Positions 58,917 through 64,000 of a stretch of DNA of 64,000 nt are shown piece by piece (positions within the stretch are counted from its first letter, which is position 1; every line of letters starts with the position of its first letter). Position numbers and translations under genes: made by a program. Source of the stretch: Acinetobacter sp. GSS19 (GTDB taxonomy: Bacteria; Pseudomonadota; Gammaproteobacteria; Pseudomonadales; Moraxellaceae); NCBI RefSeq assembly GCF_028621895.1, contig NZ_CP117520.1, positions 1,488,001 through 1,552,000 of the forward strand. Direction: 5' to 3'. The notes under the pieces are model-generated. The model did no database searches, had not been told where the DNA came from, and was given only the letters and a program-made list of their open reading frames with translations.

Positions 58917-58944
58917 AGAAAAGCCCCAGATGGGGCTTTTTTTA
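58917..58944. terminator. Terminator of the DUF3144 gene, also facing the M16 peptidase gene
   Basis: AAAAGCCCC / GGGGCTTTT stem with a 4-base loop and T7 on the plus strand. It overlaps the last codon of the convergent M16 peptidase gene. Confidence 0.88.
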
Positions 58945-61713
58945 CGACTTTTGTTTTGGCGCAGGCTGTCCATACTGGTCGGCCATTACCTCGACCAACT
59001 GTTCCGGTTTCAGATATTTCTGGATGACACGATCCAGATCTGCCTTGGTCAGTTTGGCAATTTGCTGGTCACGCTCCGCACGATGGGCCAGCGTTTTACC
59101 CAGCTCAAGCTGGCTGTTGAGCATACGGTGAATCGAGCGTTCATCTTCAAGTGAGGTGACACGCTGTTTCATAATGTCGGCTTTTGCGGCTTCCAATTCC
59201 TGCTCGGTCACACCACTGGCCAATAAATCTTTCAAGACTCTATGCACTGCCTGGCTCACCTGTGCCGCTTTGCCTGCGGTGTAGTTGGCTTCAATGGTCA
59301 AAGCTCCGACATCCTGATGCGCATCCAGTTCCAACTGACTGCCAAAACCATACACCAGTGCATTCTTCTCGCGCAGCTCTTGTGCCAGACGGGAAGATAG
59401 TTGTGAATTGCCTAAAATATGGCTCAGTACCAGCAAGGCCGGCGCATCCGCATGATAGATGCCGACTGGCATACTCAGCATACTCTGATAATTGCCAAAC
59501 TCACGCTGTTCAGACAGCACATGTAACTGCTGGGCAGGATAACGGTGATATTGCGGTACCACTTTGCTGAAAGCCTGCTGAGAATTCCATTGTCCCAACT
59601 GCTGTTCCAAAGTTTTTTGCATACTGGCTGGATCAAACTCGCCGGTAATGGCGATTTGTGCATGATTCATGGCAAAAAACTGCTGATAAAGCTGTTTGAC
59701 CTTGGCTTGAGTAGACTCATTCAGCTGCTGTTTGGCCCATTCAGGTTCAAAGTGATAACGTAGATCTCCCGGCTGATAAATTTCCAGTTGACGTGCCATG
59801 GTCAGTGCTGCCACGGTTTCCGGTTCGGTATAAGGACGGTTCAGGCTGGCCAGACTTTGTGCCTTGATCAGGTCAAACTGGGATTGCTCAAAGCTCGGTT
59901 GCTTCATCAGCCCGAGCACAAAATTGAAATAATCCGCGAACTGCTCTTTTTTCGCCTGGATGCGAATAGTCACCCCATTCCCGCTGGCTTCAGCGGTTGC
60001 TTCACCGCCTGCCGCAATCGAACGGTCGGCAATTTCTTGCAAGCTATGCTGATCTGTACCGCGTAGCAACAAATAAGCCATCAAGTCCAGCACCTCACCC
60101 TGTTTAAACAGGGATTGGGCATTGCCAAAATCAACGGTCAGCGTGGCATAGGTTTTATTGTCACGCGTCGAAGTTGGAAACAAGGCATAACGCAGGCCAT
60201 TTTTCAGTTGACCGCGCTGGATTTTTTGTTCAGTCGTGTCTAGCAGTTGATGAGAGGCCGTCACAAACTGCTGCACTTCCTGGCGATAGATATTCGGATC
60301 TTTTAACGCTTGTGACGGCATTTGCTGGCTAGCCAATGTTTTGCTTGGCAAGGCCTTTTGCTGCACCGCCTTTTTTTGCGCTTCAGGAGTCGGTTGAATA
60401 TCACCGGTGATGCGATGCTTGGCATTCAGGAATGCATCAAGCTGCTGGTTCACTTCAGGCAAACTCAACTGCTGGATGCGCTGCTGATCGGCAAAATACT
60501 GCGACCAGTTGCCGTCCTCCGTCACTACATAATCACTTAACATGCTTCCCACGGCCACCGCATTGGTGAGCAAACTGTCATGATCATTCTGAATCAGGTT
60601 TTTCACCCGTTTCAATTCCGTTTCAGTAAACGGTGCATTCTGCTCCACGCCCTGAGTCAGGCCTTGCTCGACCTTTTGAGCATCATGGTTCGGTGCATAA
60701 ATTGCGCCGAGAAAAACTAGATTAAAATCCTTTTCTGACCAGGTGGTGGCCTGTACCTGAGTGCTCAGTCCGCTTTCCACCATGCCCTGATACAAATGCC
60801 CACTCGGCTGCATGGTATACAAATACGGCGTTAAAGCCAGAATTGGCTGTAACTGTTTATTCTGGCCATCCATATAAATGTGGAATCTGGCCAGATCACT
60901 GCCCTTTTTCACCACAAACTGACGCTGCTTGATCTGGCTGACATCTAACGGTGCCACTTTCGGTTGTGCAGGCACCTGACGTGCAGGAATCGGACTAAAG
61001 TACTGGTCGATCTGTTTCAGCACCTGGGCCTTATCAAATTTACCGGCAATCACCATCACCGCGTTATTCGGTGCATACCAGGTCCGATAGAAGCGTTGCA
61101 GTTCCGGCATCTTGATGGATTTCAATTCAGCCAGGTCACCAATCGGCAACCGTCCTAATGACTGGTTGCCATAGGCCGATTTCCACATCTGATCAATCAG
61201 CACAGCAAAAGGCTGATCCAAACGGATTTCACGTTCGCGTTTGACGATCTCAATTTCACTGGGCACAAACTTCTGTTGCAGTACCAGCTTATCCATGCGC
61301 TCGGACTCAAGATAGATGATCTCATTCAGCGCTTTCGCATCCGGGCGAACAATGTTGGTGTATTTGGTCGAGTAATAATCCGTGCTGGCATTGGTCATCA
61401 AGGTATATTGATCCAGACGGCGCTGAAACTCATCCCCTTTGACATTCACCGTGCCTTTAAACGCCAGATGTTCCAGCAAATGAGCCAAGCCGCCTTTGCC
61501 CTTTGGATCATTTAATGCACCCGTGAAGTACACCGTGTTCATAAACACTTTATTTTCTTTTTCATTCGGCGCAAGAATAACGCGGAAACCGTTGTCCAGC
61601 TTGTATTCTTCAATATTCTGCTGGCTTTTCACCAAGACGACTTCTGCACCTGAGACGGCACTGACCGCCATCACGCACATAGCAAGGGTAAGTTGCTTGA
61701 ACCGCATCAACAT
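58942..61713 (-). CDS. M16 family zinc metallopeptidase (pitrilysin type), secreted
   Basis: Protein of about 923 aa from the ATG at 61713, which has GGA at a good distance and starts a signal peptide (cleavage near AVSGAE). The inverted zinc motif HLLEH is near residue 75 in GLAHLLEHLAFKGT, with the distal Glu in NEIIYLESERMDK near 135. Two M16 halves follow; the second, from about residue 510, lacks HxxEH and is presumably structural. It probably degrades peptides in the periplasm. Single gene. Confidence 0.92.
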   Translation of the reverse strand: MLMRFKQLTLAMCVMAVSAVSGAEVVLVKSQQNIEEYKLDNGFRVILAPNEKENKVFMNTVYFTGALNDPKGKGGLAHLLEHLAFKGTVNVKGDEFQRRLDQYTLMTNASTDYYSTKYTNIVRPDAKALNEIIYLESERMDKLVLQQKFVPSEIEIVKREREIRLDQPFAVLIDQMWKSAYGNQSLGRLPIGDLAELKSIKMPELQRFYRTWYAPNNAVMVIAGKFDKAQVLKQIDQYFSPIPARQVPAQPKVAPLDVSQIKQRQFVVKKGSDLARFHIYMDGQNKQLQPILALTPYLYTMQPSGHLYQGMVESGLSTQVQATTWSEKDFNLVFLGAIYAPNHDAQKVEQGLTQGVEQNAPFTETELKRVKNLIQNDHDSLLTNAVAVGSMLSDYVVTEDGNWSQYFADQQRIQQLSLPEVNQQLDAFLNAKHRITGDIQPTPEAQKKAVQQKALPSKTLASQQMPSQALKDPNIYRQEVQQFVTASHQLLDTTEQKIQRGQLKNGLRYALFPTSTRDNKTYATLTVDFGNAQSLFKQGEVLDLMAYLLLRGTDQHSLQEIADRSIAAGGEATAEASGNGVTIRIQAKKEQFADYFNFVLGLMKQPSFEQSQFDLIKAQSLASLNRPYTEPETVAALTMARQLEIYQPGDLRYHFEPEWAKQQLNESTQAKVKQLYQQFFAMNHAQIAITGEFDPASMQKTLEQQLGQWNSQQAFSKVVPQYHRYPAQQLHVLSEQREFGNYQSMLSMPVGIYHADAPALLVLSHILGNSQLSSRLAQELREKNALVYGFGSQLELDAHQDVGALTIEANYTAGKAAQVSQAVHRVLKDLLASGVTEQELEAAKADIMKQRVTSLEDERSIHRMLNSQLELGKTLAHRAERDQQIAKLTKADLDRVIQKYLKPEQLVEVMADQYGQPAPKQKS

Positions 61714-61848
61714 AATCGTTCCAATTTTCTTTGAGGATTTCAAACCGTTATCGAGTTTTATAATAAAAAATCAGGCTATTTTTAAATAGTAGAGTTTTGC
61801 AAATACAGCCTAGCACACACACGGGTGATGCGGAGAAAAGATCTGTTT

Positions 61849-62652
61849 TTATAACAGCAACTCGGCGCGCATATACATTTTGGCATAGCCAGAAATTTCG
61901 ATACGTCCATCGGCCTGTAAACAACACTCCAACTCACCACCACGTTTGGATGCCTGATAAGCCAGAATACGCGGCTTCTGCAACTTTTCCGCCCATAGTG
62001 CAGCGATACCGGTATGCAACGAGCCAGTGACCGGATCTTCAGGAATCCCCTGATGCGGAGCAAAATAACGGCTGACACAGTCATAAGCAGCCCGGCCAGG
62101 TGCAGTGACAGCTACACTGCGTGCATAGTCTTGGCCAATCTGTTCGATCAAGCGCATGTCCGGCTGTAGCTGTTCTACGGTTTCGGCATCCTCACACAAC
62201 ACAATAAAGGCCTGACTGTTTGTATACACTTCAACGAGATGATCCAGTCCCAGCGCTTGCGTCAAGGCTTTGGGATAATCTTCCACACGATACGGCATAC
62301 GTACCGGAAAATTCATCTGGATCTTGCCGTCCTGCACTTGCGTAATATGAAACACGCCCAAGTCAGCCACATGAAAATGGATCTGAGACACAGTGGTATA
62401 GTCTTGAAACAGTACAAAACTGCTGGCCAAAGTGGCATGCCCACAAAAATCGACTTCATTGGTCGGTGTGAACCAGCGAATGGCATAGTTTTCAGCATCA
62501 ATGATTTTGACAAAAGCCGTTTCGGAAAGGTTATTTTCCATCGCAATGTTCTGCATCAAAGATTCGTCCAGCCATTCTGGCGTGATCAACACGGCGGCAG
62601 GATTGCCCTGAAACAGATTGCGGGTAAACGCATCAACCTGATACATCTTCAT
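61849..62652 (-). CDS. PhzF-family isomerase/epimerase
   Basis: Protein of 267 aa of the PhzF (phenazine biosynthesis-like, diaminopimelate epimerase fold) family. It has MYQVDAFTRNLFQGNPAAVL at the N-terminus with the catalytic Glu in LSETAFV near residue 45, RWFTPTNEVDFCGHATLA near 60, and GIPEDPVTGSLHTGIA near 210. The reaction of most members is unknown, and there are no phenazine genes in the window. It is divergent from a flavin reductase gene. Confidence 0.92.
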   Translation of the reverse strand: MKMYQVDAFTRNLFQGNPAAVLITPEWLDESLMQNIAMENNLSETAFVKIIDAENYAIRWFTPTNEVDFCGHATLASSFVLFQDYTTVSQIHFHVADLGVFHITQVQDGKIQMNFPVRMPYRVEDYPKALTQALGLDHLVEVYTNSQAFIVLCEDAETVEQLQPDMRLIEQIGQDYARSVAVTAPGRAAYDCVSRYFAPHQGIPEDPVTGSLHTGIAALWAEKLQKPRILAYQASKRGGELECCLQADGRIEISGYAKMYMRAELLL

Positions 62653-62782
62653 ATGACTGTTCTCTCTTCATGTTCATGCCGTTCTATCCCAACGGAGCAT
62701 CGGGTTTTCGCCTATGCTAGGCAGCAGGATTGGGCTTCTTTTATAATACAAAACATGACATTTTCCAGAAGAATGAATCGTT

Positions 62783-63373
62783 ATGTTTGCCCATCTACAG
62801 CCGGTTGAACTCGAAAAATCATATCGTTTAATCAATCACGGACCGACTGTTCTTGTGTCTGCACAGTATCAGGATGAACGTGATGTAATGGCAGCATCTT
62901 GGGCCTGTGCCGTCGAATTTTCTCCAGCCAAAGTCAGCGTGGTACTGGATAAAAGCTGCAAAACCCGCAGCCTGATTGAACAGTCCGGTTACTTTGCCTT
63001 GCAAGTAGCGACCTTAAAACAGCTGGAGATACTGTACCATTTGGGAACGCACAGCTTGTATGATCTTCCCGACAAACTCAAGCAGAGTGGAGTCCGTTTA
63101 TTCCAGTTTGAAGGCTTCGAGCACATTCCAGTCGTGCAGGATTGCTCGGCTTGGCTGTTATGTCAACTGATTCCTGAACCGCACAACCAGCAAAACCACG
63201 ATCTGTTTATGGGTCGTGTGGTGGCAGCTTTTGCGGATGACCGGGTGTTCCATCATGGACACTGGCATTTTCAGGATGCCGCGCCGGAATGGCGCAGCCT
63301 GCATCATGTCGCGGGTGGACATTTTTATACGATTGGTGAACCTGTCAGCGCCAAAAATGCAGTCACACGCTGA
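62783..63373 (+). CDS. Flavin reductase-like FMN-binding protein
   Basis: Protein of 196 aa with the flavin-reductase-like split beta-barrel: PTVLVSAQYQDERDVMAASWACAVEFSPAKVSVVLDKS at residues 25-65 (alternating strands, FMN phosphate loop) and later CQLIPEPHNQQNHDLFMGRVVAAF near 135. Such proteins reduce FMN with NAD(P)H or act as simple flavoproteins. No partner oxygenase is adjacent, so the role is open. Confidence 0.85.
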   Translation: MFAHLQPVELEKSYRLINHGPTVLVSAQYQDERDVMAASWACAVEFSPAKVSVVLDKSCKTRSLIEQSGYFALQVATLKQLEILYHLGTHSLYDLPDKLKQSGVRLFQFEGFEHIPVVQDCSAWLLCQLIPEPHNQQNHDLFMGRVVAAFADDRVFHHGHWHFQDAAPEWRSLHHVAGGHFYTIGEPVSAKNAVTR

Positions 63374-63382
63374 TCTCTCAAA

Positions 63383-63412
63383 GACAAAACCCACGGTCAA
63401 CGCGGGTTTTGA
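63383..63412 (-). terminator. Weak terminator-like hairpin between the flavin reductase gene and icd
   Basis: AAAACCC / GGGTTTT stem with an 11-base loop and only short T-runs, between convergent genes. Confidence 0.45.
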
Positions 63413-63432
63413 CTGGATTACCAATGGGAACA

Positions 63433-64000
63433 TTATTCCATATTGTTGATAATCGCCTGGCCAAATTCGGAACAACGCAACAAGGTTGCATCTGGCATCA
63501 GACGTTCAAAGTCATAGGTCACGGTTTTTGCTGCAATCGCTCCCGATATCCCTTTGATGATCAAATCCGCTGCTTCGGTCCAGCCCATGTCACGCAGCAT
63601 CATTTCCGCAGACAGGATGATCGAACCCGGGTTGACCTTGTCCTGCCCCGCATATTTTGGTGCAGTACCGTGCGTGGCTTCATACATGGCGATAGCCCCG
63701 CCAATATTGGCACCGGGTGCAATCCCGATCCCGCCAACTTCAGCCGCGAGTGCATCGGAAATATAGTCACCGTTCAGGTTCAGTGTGGCAATCACTGAGT
63801 AATCCGCCGGACGCATCAGGATTTGCTGCAAAAAGGCATCTGCGATCACATCTTTAATGATAATGTCCTTGCCGGTTTTAGGATTTTTAATCTTGACCCA
63901 GGGACCACCATCAAGCAGCTCGCCACCAAAACGTTCCAGTGCGATTTCATAACCCCACTCTTTAAAGGCTCCTTCGGTGTACTTCATGATGTTGCCTTTG
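63433..64000 (-). CDS. icd: Isocitrate dehydrogenase (NADP), 3' part, cut by window edge
   Basis: C-terminal 189 residues of NADP-dependent isocitrate dehydrogenase; the reading frame stays open to the right edge, so the gene continues outside. Matches to E. coli Icd are [52 protein letters not shown] (substrate and metal binding), the NADP-binding [19 protein letters not shown], and the C-terminal TYDFERLM. It is the dimeric E. coli type, not the monomeric 80-kDa type that Acinetobacter species may also have. Confidence 0.95.
   Translation of the reverse strand, partial: KGNIMKYTEGAFKEWGYEIALERFGGELLDGGPWVKIKNPKTGKDIIIKDVIADAFLQQILMRPADYSVIATLNLNGDYISDALAAEVGGIGIAPGANIGGAIAMYEATHGTAPKYAGQDKVNPGSIILSAEMMLRDMGWTEAADLIIKGISGAIAAKTVTYDFERLMPDATLLRCSEFGQAIINNME

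Overview
The window is chromosomal DNA from a gamma-proteobacterium, very probably an Acinetobacter species outside the baumannii group (Moraxellaceae). Reasons: moderate GC content; a dat-ddc pair for 1,3-diaminopropane synthesis; the nudJ-mnmA-hflD-purB cluster; a DesT-type desaturase divergon; efp divergent from epmB; and several small secreted proteins of the kind typical of Acinetobacter. I see no rRNA, CRISPR array, intact insertion sequence, prophage or plasmid gene. Most of the window is core genome with short accessory touches. All assignments come from reading motifs; no database search was run.

Layout. 1-2.7 kb: an arsenic-type accessory patch (COG0701 permease, glutaredoxin-dependent ArsC, a perfect 22-bp palindrome upstream of arsC) beside a heavily decayed formylglycine-generating-enzyme-like gene that I reconstructed from broken frames. 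2.8-4.0 kb: an LpxL-like acyltransferase and tRNA-Val(GAC). 4.0-8.0 kb: a MoxR - DUF58 - TgpA-type transglutaminase operon. 8.0-10.4 kb: CstA-type transporter with its YbdD partner. 10.6-16.2 kb: efp facing its lysylation enzyme epmB, followed by a PilZ-like protein and a catalytically degenerate REC-PAS-GGDEF-EAL protein resembling FimX. 16.2-23.6 kb: rpmE, a bile-acid-symporter-family protein, gloA, an AmpG-type permease with an unusual Ig-like insertion, a Lon-like protease with a poly-lysine tail, and grxD.

23.7-35.7 kb: argD, a LysR regulator, surE with an NlpD-like lipoprotein, a small periplasmic protein, a PBP5/6-type carboxypeptidase, a gamma-carbonic anhydrase, nudJ-mnmA-hflD-purB, YjdF-like and cytochrome b561-like membrane proteins. 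35.9-42 kb: sohB and the pstSCAB phosphate uptake operon (all minus strand), with a triple PhoB box upstream of pstS. 42.1-45.1 kb: dat-ddc. 45.5-50 kb: a SIMPL-domain protein, a small probable beta-helix protein, and a desaturase/ferredoxin-reductase operon divergent from its TetR regulator. 50-64 kb: rapA, an RluA-family synthase, an orphan degenerate isochorismatase/aryl-carrier protein, a GlcG/HbpS protein, hemL, thiE, a YqaA-like protein, two poorly known proteins, an M16 peptidase, a PhzF-family protein, a flavin reductase, and the 3' part of icd running off the right edge.

The most unusual items are the PilZ-like plus FimX-like pair with both catalytic sites lost, the AmpG permease carrying two tandem Ig-like repeats, the orphan carrier protein fused to a dead isochorismatase domain, and the unreported FGE-like relic next to arsC. 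No obvious complete new defence or mobile system was found.
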